DNA of 9,124 nucleotides from CAKZYD01 sp039814715 (GCA_039814715.1 JBCCAR010000058.1:1-9124); one strand, 5' to 3'. Positions 1-7,177 are shown, counted from the first letter of the stretch. Made by a program: numbers and translations. Notes: generated from the letters alone by a model not told the origin.

Positions 1-41
1 ACAAGGCGTACAACGCACCCCGCGTCTTCCAGGGCGTCACC

Positions 42-74
42 CGCAGGGCCAGCTTAGGTTTCCCGCTGGCTGCG
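42..74 (-). other. Bulged 10-bp hairpin next to repeat copy A
   Basis: On the minus strand CGCAG and CCAGC (74-65) pair with GCTGG (53-49) and CTGCG (46-42), giving a 10-bp stem with a two-base CC bulge and an 11-nt loop. The first strand of this stem overlaps the ACGCAGCC end block of repeat copy A, so the repeat and this hairpin form a tandem two-hairpin unit. No T-run follows, so it is not a classical intrinsic terminator. The pairing is read by eye and no folding energy was calculated. Confidence 0.45.
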
Positions 75-127
75 TCGCAAGCATCTTATGATGCGATGGC
101 ATCATGGCGATGCATGCTCCTGACCAG
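68..127 (-). repeat. Imperfect palindromic repeat, copy A
   Basis: Read on the minus strand, this element begins CTGGTCAGG, has a 7-bp hairpin ATGATGC-CATC-GCATCAT (bases 88-105) in the middle, and ends ACGCAGCC. The element at 9055-9113 has the same order and the same internal spacings (13 nt between the first block and the hairpin, 12 nt between hairpin and last block), apart from one extra loop base here. By hand 41 of 59 aligned positions are identical. The closing pair of the hairpin is A-T here and G-C in the other copy, a compensatory change. The element starts 48 nt past the ppx stop, in the sense orientation of ppx. It lacks the GANTC sites reported for Caulobacter intergenic repeats. 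The family is unknown to me; a REP-like element or a structured RNA are both possible. Confidence 0.6.
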
Positions 128-175
128 CGAAAAACCTAAATTTGGTCAAATGGCTCTGAGTAAGTGAAACGTGCT

Positions 176-1723
176 CTAACCGGCAAAAACGGCGCCTCCA
201 CTGGCAAGGCCGCAGGCTTTGGCGAGATCAGATAAGCGCCGCTCAACAACCTCGCCGTACAGCGCTGTCCCCTCTTTATTCAAGGTGAGCGACAGCGTGC
301 CCTCGCTCACCAGCAAGGTCGTCTCTTTTAGGGGTTTATGCGTGCCAGCGGACAACCGGTTTGCAAGGCGCAGCGCGTAGCCAACTTGCAGGGCCCATTG
401 TGTTTGCTGCGGTGAGAGAAGTTTCTGCGCCAGCTCGCCCAGCTCATCAGACGGCTTTGCGCCATAATTGACAAACAAAGAAAGCCCAATTGCCGCCCGG
501 CCAGGGCCGTCAATGGCGACAAACCAGCCAAATAGCGAATCATAAATCGCTGATTCGGCGCGGAAGTCTGGATGGCCGCGCCAGCCGATGTCGCTCATCA
601 GCGCGGCGGCATGGCGCAGCCGCCGATTGGGTGCATCCTCCCCCAATTGGGCAAAGAGCGGATCCATCCATTCCATGAGCGCGTCGCCGTGTCCGCCAAA
701 GCGGCTGGAGCGTTTGGAGATTTGCCGGCAGGCGGCAATCAGCGGGTCGCGTTCACGCACGTCCGGTTCCAGCTGCTCATATAAAATGCCTTCACGCAGG
801 CCGAGCGCAGAGACAATGACTTTTGACGCGCCCGTTATCGCCACGACGCGGTCTAAAATGCGCGCGGCGGCTGGCAACGCTTCAACGCGCCGCTGGGGCA
901 CATTTTCAAATTGGCCTAACTCTTCAGGCCGGATGCGGCGCACTAGGCGGTATACCTTGCTTACATCTTCCGGCGTCATTTCATGCTGGTGGAGAATGCC
1001 AAGGGGGTGCTTGCTGCGCTGGATGTGAATACGCGCGAGCGCCCGCCAAGAGCCACCGACCACATAAAAGGGGACGCCAGGATAGCTGCGCAGCCACTCG
1101 ACGGATTTAAGCGCCTTATCGATTGTTTTGCGCCGGCTGCGCAGGTCAGCTTTAGGATCGCCAATCAAGCGCACAGGGCCAATCGGCAGCGTGACGCGCT
1201 CATGCATTTGCCCATCAGCCACACGAATGAGCTCAAGCGATCCGCCGCCCAAATCCCCCACAATTCCATTGGCTTCAGGGATACCAGAGAGGACGCCTAA
1301 TCCGGAATAGCGCGCTTCGCCGGCGCCATCGACCACTTCGACATCAATGCCGGTTTCGCTGCGCACACGCTCAATAAAGGCCGCGCCATTGGCCGCGTCG
1401 CGCACCGCAGCGGTCGCAACAGCGCACACCGTATCGCACGCCATATCACTGATAATCGCGTTATAGCGGCGCAGAGCCGCGCAGGCACTGTCGATGGCTT
1501 CTTCTGGCATACGGCCCGTCGCCTGCAGCTCTTTGCCAAGCCCGCACATCACTTTTTCATTGAACAGCGTCTGCGGGCTGCGCTGAAGGCCATCGAAGAC
1601 GACGAGGCGGACGGAATTACTGCCAATATCAATCACGGCGATTGGTCTCACGCTGTGACTGGATGTGACCTGCGCTGCCGGTGTTAGCAGCGACCGTAAC
1701 CGGCTGCGCGCCTTACTCGCCAT
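176..1723 (-). CDS. ppx: Exopolyphosphatase, Ppx/GppA family
   Basis: Probable cytoplasmic exopolyphosphatase that releases phosphate from polyphosphate ends; family members may also hydrolyse pppGpp. The 515-residue length and two-part build fit the alphaproteobacterial form. The N-terminal ASKHA fold shows phosphate motif 1 (DIGSNSVRL, 32-40), ATAAVRDAAN (103-112), GAGEAR (133-138), phosphate motif 2 (GDLGGGSLEL, 156-165) and VVGGSWRALA (221-230). Glu136 aligns with the catalytic Glu121 of E. coli Ppx, by motif from memory. The C-terminal half (about 325-515) is the HD-like helical domain, with His371, Asp378 and His384 in a plausible metal-type cluster. An in-frame TGA lies seven codons upstream of ATG 1723-1721, which bounds the start; the Shine-Dalgarno is weak (A-rich). 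A GTG at codon 25 would remove the basic N-terminal extension. The gene follows ppk after 96 nt, in which I see only a weak CCCCA/TGGGG inverted repeat (1775-1794). A pure GppA role cannot be excluded. Confidence 0.9.
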   Translation of the reverse strand: MASKARSRLRSLLTPAAQVTSSHSVRPIAVIDIGSNSVRLVVFDGLQRSPQTLFNEKVMCGLGKELQATGRMPEEAIDSACAALRRYNAIISDMACDTVCAVATAAVRDAANGAAFIERVRSETGIDVEVVDGAGEARYSGLGVLSGIPEANGIVGDLGGGSLELIRVADGQMHERVTLPIGPVRLIGDPKADLRSRRKTIDKALKSVEWLRSYPGVPFYVVGGSWRALARIHIQRSKHPLGILHQHEMTPEDVSKVYRLVRRIRPEELGQFENVPQRRVEALPAAARILDRVVAITGASKVIVSALGLREGILYEQLEPDVRERDPLIAACRQISKRSSRFGGHGDALMEWMDPLFAQLGEDAPNRRLRHAAALMSDIGWRGHPDFRAESAIYDSLFGWFVAIDGPGRAAIGLSLFVNYGAKPSDELGELAQKLLSPQQTQWALQVGYALRLANRLSAGTHKPLKETTLLVSEGTLSLTLNKEGTALYGEVVERRLSDLAKACGLASGGAVFAG

Positions 1724-1819
1724 AGGCTTTTTATATGCTCACTGTGCGTCTGATCCGCAGAGACTTAACGCGTACCCCACCAACGCCAATGGGGCAAGAG
1801 GGTGAACCGGCAAAAGCCA

Positions 1820-3979
1820 CTAAAGCTTAAGCTTGGGCACAGAGCTCGCGTCTAGCGCATCGCCGCGGCCAGAAAGGCTTGGGTTTTTCATGAAATAGCG
1901 GTGCAGGTTAAACGGCCCATCTTCTTCGTCTGGCTCAAGACGGTGATACTCGCCGTCAGGGCCAAGCTCCCAGCTTTGCAAATTGTCTTTCAGGTTTGCG
2001 AGCATCACCTGATCTAATATCTGCGCGTGAACTGTTTCGTTCTCAATCGGCACAAGCACTTCCACGCGGCGGTCGAAATTGCGGGGCATCCAGTCTGCTG
2101 ATGAAATAAAGACTTTTGCTTGGCGGCTGGGCAACTCTGCGCCATTGGCAAAGCAGACAATGCGCGAATGCTCTAAAAACCGGCCAATGCAGCTTTTGAC
2201 GCGGATATTGTCCGATAAGCCAGGCACCTGCGGCTTAAGGCAACAAATCCCGCGAATGATGAGATCAATCGGGACACCCGCCGCCGATGCATCATAGAGC
2301 TTTTTGATGACCTGTGTATCGACGATCGAGTTCATCTTTGCCCAAATGCCTGCAGGCTTGCCCGCCTTGGCGTTGGAAATTTCGGTATCGATGAGATGAA
2401 TGAGCTTGGAGCGGATGGTAAACGGCGACATTCCCAGCGAGGTCAGTTCTGGTGGTTCAATATAGCCGGTGATATAATTAAATACCTGGCTGGTCTCATG
2501 CGCCAGTTTGGGGCTGACGGTGAAGTAACTCAGGTCCGTATAGACCTTAGCCGTGATAGGGTGATAGTTGCCGGTGCCGAAGTGCATATAGGTGCGCAGA
2601 CCCTCTGCTTCCCGGCGGATGACCATGGACAATTTGGCATGGGTCTTCAGCTCGATAAAGCCGTACACAACTTGAACGCCCGAACGCTCTAAATCGCGCG
2701 CCCATTTGATGTTTTGTTCTTCATCAAAGCGGGCTTTCAGCTCCACAACCGCTGTCACGGCTTTGCCAGCTTCAGCGGCATCTTGGAGCGCGCGAATGAT
2801 AGTGGATTGTTTGCCAGCGCGGTAGAGCGTCTGCTTGATAGCGATCACGTCAGGGTCCTGCGCCGCCTGCTGCAGGAAGCTTAAGACGATATCAAAGCTT
2901 TCATAGGGGTGATGGACGACGATGTCTTTGGCGCGGATCGCCGCGAAGCAATCCCCGCCGTGGTCGCGCACGCGCTCTGGCGAGCGCGGCCGGTAGGGCT
3001 TGAAGACCAGCTCCGGCCGGTCATCCACAATGAGCTGGGAGAGGTCATTGATGCCCAAAATACCGGGCACTTCAACCACATCGCGCTCATCCACTTCCAG
3101 CTCGCGGATCACCATGCGTTTCAGGTTGGCGGGCATATGCGCTTGTACTTTCAGCCGTATCACATTGCCGCGGCGGCGGCGCTTGAGCAGCGTTTCAAAC
3201 ACACGCACCAAGTCTTCCGCTTCTTCCTCAACTTCAATATCGCTATCGCGGATCACCCTAAACGCGCCGTGAGCGACGACGTCGTAGCCTGGGAAGAGCC
3301 GGTCTAAGAACAGCGTGAGCAAGGTTTCCAAGGAGACGAAGCGGATCGGATCGCCCGGCAGGCGCACAAAGCGGCTTACTTTCGGCGGGAGTGGCACGAG
3401 CGCGCTTAAGGCCATCCTGTCAGATTGACGGCGAAGCTCCAACACTAAGGAAAAGCCGAGGTTGGGAATGAACGGGAAGGGGTGCGCGGGATCAATGGCC
3501 AGCGGCGTGACAACCGGGAACAGTTGCTTGAGAAAATAGTCTTCCAGCCAGTCTTGATCCGCCTGCGTCACATCGTGCGGGCTTAGTACTTGGATGCCTT
3601 CTTGGCCCATCTCATCACGCAATGCCTCCCAGCACTTTTGCTGCTTGGAAAGCAAAGTATGGGTTGCGTCATTGATCGCATCAAGTTGCTGGGTCGGCGT
3701 TAAACCATCAGCGCTCACAGCATTGATGCCCGCCTCCACCTGGCTTTTCAGCCCCGCGACGCGCACCATGTAAAATTCATCTAAATTGCTGCCGGAGATG
3801 GCGAGAAAGCGCAGCCGCTCAAGGACGGGATGCGCCATGTTTTCTGCTTCTTCAAGCACGCGCGCGTTAAAGCGTAGCCAGCTCAGCTCGCGGTTATTAA
3901 AGCGGTCAATTGGCTTTGGAAACTGCTCTTCCCAAGACGCTTGCATCGCGCCGTCTGCGTCCAATGGCATCTCGCCCAT
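1820..3979 (-). CDS. ppk: Polyphosphate kinase 1
   Basis: PPK1 reversibly moves the gamma phosphate of ATP onto polyphosphate through a phosphohistidine and is usually associated with the inner membrane. The 719-residue length is normal for the family. The N domain holds the RFNNRELSWLRFNARVLEEA region (26-45) and the SGSNLDEFYMVRVAGL block (62-77). The head domain follows to about 330. The two C-terminal phospholipase-D-like domains carry the key histidines: His447 in THAKL, equivalent to the autophosphorylated His435 of E. coli, and His604 in FLEHSR, equivalent to His592. The spacing of 157 residues matches E. coli exactly, from memory. HFGTGNYHP (466-474) and the acidic and basic residues around 632-640 also fit. 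The ATG is supported by GAAGGA nine bases upstream. The gene lies 62 nt after hda and 96 nt before ppx, so it is probably co-transcribed with them, although a promoter within hda or the gap is possible. No Pho-box-like repeat was found upstream. Confidence 0.97.
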   Translation of the reverse strand: MGEMPLDADGAMQASWEEQFPKPIDRFNNRELSWLRFNARVLEEAENMAHPVLERLRFLAISGSNLDEFYMVRVAGLKSQVEAGINAVSADGLTPTQQLDAINDATHTLLSKQQKCWEALRDEMGQEGIQVLSPHDVTQADQDWLEDYFLKQLFPVVTPLAIDPAHPFPFIPNLGFSLVLELRRQSDRMALSALVPLPPKVSRFVRLPGDPIRFVSLETLLTLFLDRLFPGYDVVAHGAFRVIRDSDIEVEEEAEDLVRVFETLLKRRRRGNVIRLKVQAHMPANLKRMVIRELEVDERDVVEVPGILGINDLSQLIVDDRPELVFKPYRPRSPERVRDHGGDCFAAIRAKDIVVHHPYESFDIVLSFLQQAAQDPDVIAIKQTLYRAGKQSTIIRALQDAAEAGKAVTAVVELKARFDEEQNIKWARDLERSGVQVVYGFIELKTHAKLSMVIRREAEGLRTYMHFGTGNYHPITAKVYTDLSYFTVSPKLAHETSQVFNYITGYIEPPELTSLGMSPFTIRSKLIHLIDTEISNAKAGKPAGIWAKMNSIVDTQVIKKLYDASAAGVPIDLIIRGICCLKPQVPGLSDNIRVKSCIGRFLEHSRIVCFANGAELPSRQAKVFISSADWMPRNFDRRVEVLVPIENETVHAQILDQVMLANLKDNLQSWELGPDGEYHRLEPDEEDGPFNLHRYFMKNPSLSGRGDALDASSVPKLKL

Positions 3980-3988
3980 CGGTGTTCA

Positions 3989-3994
3989 TCCTTC
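3989..3994 (-). promoter_or_regulatory. Ribosome binding site of ppk
   Basis: GAAGGA on the minus strand ends nine bases before the ATG at 3979-3977. It is among the better Shine-Dalgarno matches in the window and supports this start over the internal ATG three codons downstream. Unlike hda and perM, ppk therefore has its own strong initiation signal and does not depend on translational coupling. Confidence 0.65.
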
Positions 3995-4010
3995 ATTCAA
4001 AAACACTGTC

Positions 4011-4031
4011 GCTTTGCATCTTTAGCAAAGC
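4011..4031 (-). other. Inverted repeat in the hda-ppk gap
   Basis: A perfect 7-bp inverted repeat, GCTTTGC and GCAAAGC with a 7-base A/T-rich spacer, sits in the 62-nt gap between the hda stop and ppk. On the minus strand a run of five T (4003-3999) follows, but only after seven intervening bases. This is too weak and too far for a confident terminator. It could act as a partial attenuator, a processing site or an operator. Confidence 0.3.
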
Positions 4032-4041
4032 ATATTTGCCA

Positions 4042-4707
4042 CTATGTGACGCTTGGCCAGCCCATGACTGTGCGTGCGAGGGCAGTGGTAATCTTTGACT
4101 GGCGTGCCAGTGCGGCTTGGTTGAGTTTGGCGGCGCAGGCTTCCACGCCGGAAAAGCTGCGCTCCACTCGGTCAGCAACATAGTCTATCAAGCCTGGCTG
4201 CGGCAGAACACCTAAATCGCTAAAGTGCTGGGCGATCATGTGGCGGAGCAGCGTATCATCGGGCTCTGAAATAACGCCGGTGACGACGGCAGCAAGACGC
4301 GATTTTAGGTCAGGCAGGGTCACGGGCCATTGCGCAGGCGGCGTGCGCGCTGTCAAAAGCAGCGTGCCGCCTTCTTCGCGCACACCATTGATCACATGAA
4401 AAAGCTGCGCTTCATCGCCGAGGCTTATAGGTCCATCTTCTAATATGACGTGCGCCATCTCGCGCCAATCAATGGCGGCAATATCGCTGAATTTATGAGG
4501 TACTATGCCGGCCTTAGCCGCCACTGCGCAGGCCAAATGCGTTTTCCCGCTGCCAGCGGGGCCTGCAATGGCGAGCACACCTTGAGGCCAATCGGGCCAG
4601 CGCTGCGCCAGCTTAAAGGCGGATTGATTGCTTTCGCCGGCGACAAAGGTGTCAAACGTAAAGTGTTTAGGCCATTCCAGCGATAAAGGGAGCTGCTCTG
4701 CCATCAT
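4042..4707 (-). CDS. hda: DnaA regulatory inactivator Hda (HdaA type)
   Basis: Hda is a DnaA-related AAA+ protein that, bound to the DNA polymerase III beta clamp, stimulates hydrolysis of ATP on DnaA and so limits re-initiation (RIDA). At 221 residues it has only the AAA+ core, without the DNA-binding domain IV of DnaA. A clamp-binding motif, QLPLSL, is at 5-10. Walker A is GPAGSGKT (49-56), Walker B is VILED (87-91), the LPDLKSRL block (131-138) carries the probable arginine finger Arg137, and the sensor 2 region starts near Arg183. The start overlaps the perM stop as ATGA, and a second ATG follows directly; either would keep the clamp motif. There is no clear Shine-Dalgarno, so translation is probably coupled to perM. 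The alphaproteobacterial protein is called HdaA in Caulobacter. A generic DnaA-like ATPase label is the alternative, but length and clamp motif favour Hda. Confidence 0.92.
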   Translation of the reverse strand: MMAEQLPLSLEWPKHFTFDTFVAGESNQSAFKLAQRWPDWPQGVLAIAGPAGSGKTHLACAVAAKAGIVPHKFSDIAAIDWREMAHVILEDGPISLGDEAQLFHVINGVREEGGTLLLTARTPPAQWPVTLPDLKSRLAAVVTGVISEPDDTLLRHMIAQHFSDLGVLPQPGLIDYVADRVERSFSGVEACAAKLNQAALARQSKITTALARTVMGWPSVT

Positions 4708-5801
4708 GAGCCCATGCCGTCCTCTCGGGTGACGGGTTGAGGCAGCAAATCTGGGTTGAGCGGTTCATGGGGGCCGCCATAGAGATCGCTGCTTAAATAC
4801 TGCTTCAAACCAAAGCGCAGCAGCACAGCAATGATAGCCGCAAAGGGCACGGCAATTAAAATCCCTAAAAAGCCCATGAGCTCAGCGCCGGCCAAGACCG
4901 CGAAAATGACCCATACATCATCAAGCCCGACGCGCTGGCCCACCAGGCGGGGGGTGAGGAAATTGCCTTCTAAAAGCTGTACGCCCAAATGAATGCCTAA
5001 AATAGCGCCCAGGCGCACCCAATCATCCCCAAACTGGCCAAAGCCCACTAACAGCGCTAGCAGCGAACCAGTGAGGGGGCCGATATAGGGAATAAAGCAC
5101 AGCAGCGCTGCGATAATGCCAAGCACGACAGCGTAATCCAGGCCGATGACTGACCAGCCGATCGCATACAGCGTACCCATGATGCTGGCGACGAGCAGCT
5201 GCCCGCGCACAAACCCGGATAAGGCGTCATCCACTTCGCGGGTCAACGTGCGGATCGTTCCATGATGCTCGCGCGGGAGCCAGCTATCGATATGGGCGAT
5301 CATGAGGTCCCAATCGCGCAGAACATAAAACGCAACCAGCGGCGTGAGCAGCAGCAAGGAGATCACATTGAAAATCTGCAGCGAGCCCGAGATAAACCGG
5401 CTGGCTGCATCCCCAGCAATGCCAACGATTTTGCCAGCATAATCTTCCGCAAAGCCTTCCACACGGTCCTGGCCGGCCTGCTCTAGGAGACGATCGATAA
5501 ACACGCGCAAATCGCTGACATATTGCGGCAGATACTTCAAAAGCGCGCCAATTTGCTGGCTCACGAGCGGGGCCAAGAGCACGACAAAGCCGATGATGAA
5601 CACGAAGAAACTGATCAAAATGACACCGACCGCCATCCAGCGCTTCAAGCCCAGCGCTTCGAGCTTATCGGCTAGCGGATCAAACAAATAAGCAATCGCC
5701 AGTCCCGCTACAAACGGCAACAATATGCCTTTGACTGCGGATACAAATAGGAAGAAGCCAATTAAAACAAGAACTGGGATAGCCCAGCGCGGCCAGGTCA
5801 T
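4704..5801 (-). CDS. perM: AI-2E family (PerM/TqsA-type) membrane protein
   Basis: Integral inner-membrane protein of the AI-2E exporter/PerM family. Members have been linked to autoinducer-2 export, permeation and ion/proton antiport, so the substrate here is unknown. The 365 residues show the usual layout: an N-terminal hydrophobic pair (about 7-40, ending AYLFDPLAD), a long segment at 56-80, a soluble stretch (about 85-140), then membrane segments near 143-161, 203-252, 262-276 and 296-330. Family signatures are FIPYIGPLTGSLLALLVG (236-253) and EGNFLTPRLVGQRVGLDDVW (278-297). The C-terminal 30 or so residues are polar and probably cytoplasmic. The start ATG overlaps the stop of the upstream DUF2066 gene as ATGA, and the stop overlaps hda in the same way, so it is the middle of a translationally coupled trio. 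The symbol perM reflects family membership and not a shown function. Confidence 0.9.
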   Translation of the reverse strand: MTWPRWAIPVLVLIGFFLFVSAVKGILLPFVAGLAIAYLFDPLADKLEALGLKRWMAVGVILISFFVFIIGFVVLLAPLVSQQIGALLKYLPQYVSDLRVFIDRLLEQAGQDRVEGFAEDYAGKIVGIAGDAASRFISGSLQIFNVISLLLLTPLVAFYVLRDWDLMIAHIDSWLPREHHGTIRTLTREVDDALSGFVRGQLLVASIMGTLYAIGWSVIGLDYAVVLGIIAALLCFIPYIGPLTGSLLALLVGFGQFGDDWVRLGAILGIHLGVQLLEGNFLTPRLVGQRVGLDDVWVIFAVLAGAELMGFLGILIAVPFAAIIAVLLRFGLKQYLSSDLYGGPHEPLNPDLLPQPVTREDGMGS

Positions 5802-7123
5802 GGCGCCACATCTCCTAGGCTAGCAGGCCTTCGGGCGGGCTGGGAAAGTTCCCAAGGCGGCACATCCATATCCGTGAGCGGGTCTTGCCCATCCTCGCCC
5901 ACCTGCTCCGGCGCGGCGTCCCCCTGCGTTTGGTCTGCAAGTGGATCAACAAATTGGACCTTGTTGCCGCTCGCCGCTTCACCATAGATGGCCGCTTCCA
6001 TATCCGTCATTGTGCGGATGCGCCATTGATCTGCTCCCTCATCAACCAGGCGTAATCCGCGCAGCGCAAAGGCCTCTTCCAGCGCATCAAAACTGCCAAA
6101 GAAGCGCGCTGTAATGTCTGCGCGCCTGAGCGTCAACGATGGGACGCGCACGTTGCGAAGGCGGCGCGATGAGGAGAGGACTGCGCGAATCGCTTGCCAA
6201 TCTTGTGCTGCTTCAAATTGGGCTATGACAGACACATTGCGCGCCTGGGAGAACTCAACCAGAAGCTGGCGTTTCCAAAGCGCGGATAATTCGCCGTCAA
6301 CCGCTGCGATGGCACGCTCGAGCATCTCCTGCGGCGTCTCTTCGCTTTCTTGGGATAGTTCAAACGACATGAAAGGCGCCTGGCCTGGCCCGCGGCGGAT
6401 ATCAAATGTCCCGACGTAGCGGCGCGTGGCCATGTCCAAGCGAATGTCCGCAAAAGCGAGGAGAACATCACGCGCTTTTTGCAGTGTGATCAAATCAATG
6501 AGCGCTTGCGGCGGCGCCTGGCGCGCAGACAGCGCAGAGATATGGCGCTTATACAGTGGGCCTGGATCGGGCAACACATAATCAACCAAGCTGGCCGCGC
6601 GCGTTGGCGAACGCTGCCAAGCAATGAGCCACACATTGTCTGGGCTGTGCAGCAGCGGGAGACCGCCATAGTGCGCGATCGGGACGAGGCTGATGGGCGG
6701 GGTCTGCGAATCAGTGAAGGTCACGTTGAGTCGTTCCAGCAAGGCCGTGAGTTTCTCTGCATCAAAACTGACCGACAGCGCCGCCACATAGCGCGTGGCA
6801 GAAGAGCGCTCGTCCGTCACGTCAATCGCGCGGACCAAGTCAGCCAGCTCCGCATTGGTCAGCGCCGGCTCAAGCGCCAAATCTTCGCGCGCGACAAGCT
6901 TGCTGAAAATCTGGCTAAAGGCGATGCGCCGAGACTGGGCAATGGCACTTTGGCGCGCGGCGGCAGCCGAGTTCGACGTAACGTCCACGGGCACATTGTT
7001 GATGGTAAAAATGGAGCGCGGCGGCGGCGGCGCTGGCACCTGGGCGATAGCGCTGGACGCAGGCGCGAGCGCCCACAGAGTAAGACAGGCAAAAATGGCA
7101 AAAAAATCGGTGGCGCGAAACAT
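5798..7123 (-). CDS. DUF2066 domain-containing exported protein
   Basis: Function unknown. The 441-residue protein starts with a signal peptide: a short polar start, a hydrophobic core (7-20) and a likely cleavage after SSAIA at 27/28, followed by a proline-rich linker. The DUF2066 hallmark comes next, NVPVDVTSNSAAAARQSAIA (43-62) with the alternating Arg/Ala helix up to about 76. A central domain runs to about 290 (PDNVWLIAWQ at 161-170, GTFDIRRG at 238-245). A C-terminal beta-alpha module (296-370, ending WRIR) recalls the ferredoxin-like repeat seen in other DUF2066 proteins. The last 50 residues (391-441) are acidic and proline-rich, probably disordered. It is predicted to be periplasmic; I see no lipobox or outer-membrane anchor. 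The ATG has TAAGG seven bases upstream. It leads the minus-strand series, its stop overlaps perM, and it diverges from purM. Close linkage to perM and hda suggests, but does not show, a shared envelope role. Confidence 0.85.
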   Translation of the reverse strand: MFRATDFFAIFACLTLWALAPASSAIAQVPAPPPPRSIFTINNVPVDVTSNSAAAARQSAIAQSRRIAFSQIFSKLVAREDLALEPALTNAELADLVRAIDVTDERSSATRYVAALSVSFDAEKLTALLERLNVTFTDSQTPPISLVPIAHYGGLPLLHSPDNVWLIAWQRSPTRAASLVDYVLPDPGPLYKRHISALSARQAPPQALIDLITLQKARDVLLAFADIRLDMATRRYVGTFDIRRGPGQAPFMSFELSQESEETPQEMLERAIAAVDGELSALWKRQLLVEFSQARNVSVIAQFEAAQDWQAIRAVLSSSRRLRNVRVPSLTLRRADITARFFGSFDALEEAFALRGLRLVDEGADQWRIRTMTDMEAAIYGEAASGNKVQFVDPLADQTQGDAAPEQVGEDGQDPLTDMDVPPWELSQPARRPASLGDVAP

Positions 7124-7130
7124 GGCGAGA

Positions 7131-7135
7131 CCTTA
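7131..7135 (-). promoter_or_regulatory. Ribosome binding site of the DUF2066 gene
   Basis: TAAGG on the minus strand lies seven bases before the ATG at 7123-7121. It supports the chosen start, which is directly followed by the signal peptide. Confidence 0.55.
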
Positions 7136-7147
7136 GGAAAAGTGGCG

Positions 7148-7177
7148 TGCTGGCGCAAAGGTCTTTCTGAGCCAGCA
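7148..7177. other. Nested inverted repeat in the divergent spacer
   Basis: TGCTGGC (7148-7154) and GCCAGCA (7171-7177) form a perfect 7-bp inverted repeat. Inside it AAAG (7157-7160) and CTTT (7163-7166) pair as well, giving a two-tier structure. It lies between the divergent starts, so it could be an operator for a dimeric regulator or a hairpin in the purM leader. I do not recognise a known purine or phosphate regulator site in it. Confidence 0.35.

Larger units (their letters stand above)
1..175. other. Region downstream of ppx; no supported gene
   Basis: The stretch from the left edge to the ppx stop codon holds no gene I can support. A plus-strand frame is open from base 3 to a TGA at 165-167 (54 codons), but it has no recognisable motif. 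Its distal part overlaps a repeat whose other copy is interrupted by a stop in the equivalent frame. On the minus strand a GTG at 38-40 could start a gene running off the edge, but too little is visible. Minus-strand transcripts leaving ppx would meet a weak ATTTG/CAAAT hairpin (140-151) followed after five bases by T5 (130-134), then the palindromic repeat and a second hairpin. Many alphaproteobacteria carry rnd (RNase D) near here, but I do not see its N-terminus. Confidence 0.4.

Noticed and set aside
1..40. Minus-strand frame from GTG 38-40 running off the left edge, possibly rnd
   Set aside because: Thirteen codons only, no Shine-Dalgarno, and no resemblance to the N-terminus of RNase D.
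130..151. Intrinsic terminator after ppx
   Set aside because: The stem is only ATTTG/CAAAT with a two-base loop and the T5 run begins five bases later; too weak to call.
3..167. Plus-strand open frame from the left edge to TGA at 165-167, possible 3' end of a convergent gene
   Set aside because: Only 54 codons, no recognisable motif, about 61% G/C at third positions over the whole frame (33 of 54), and overlap with hairpins and a repeat whose other copy is interrupted by a stop in the equivalent frame. It could still be real if a long frame continues to the left of the window.
536..557. CGAATC/GATTCG inverted repeat with two GANTC sites inside ppx
   Set aside because: Lies within conserved coding sequence and GANTC sites occur by chance at this density; no evidence of a regulatory role.
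588..1028. Plus-strand open frame (146 codons) antisense to ppx
   Set aside because: Shadow frame over a clear Ppx/GppA coding sequence; low-complexity Arg/Ser-rich product.
1823..1834. AAGCTTAAGCTT double palindrome at the end of ppk
   Set aside because: It is the coding sequence for the terminal Lys-Leu-Lys-Leu; most simply a codon coincidence.
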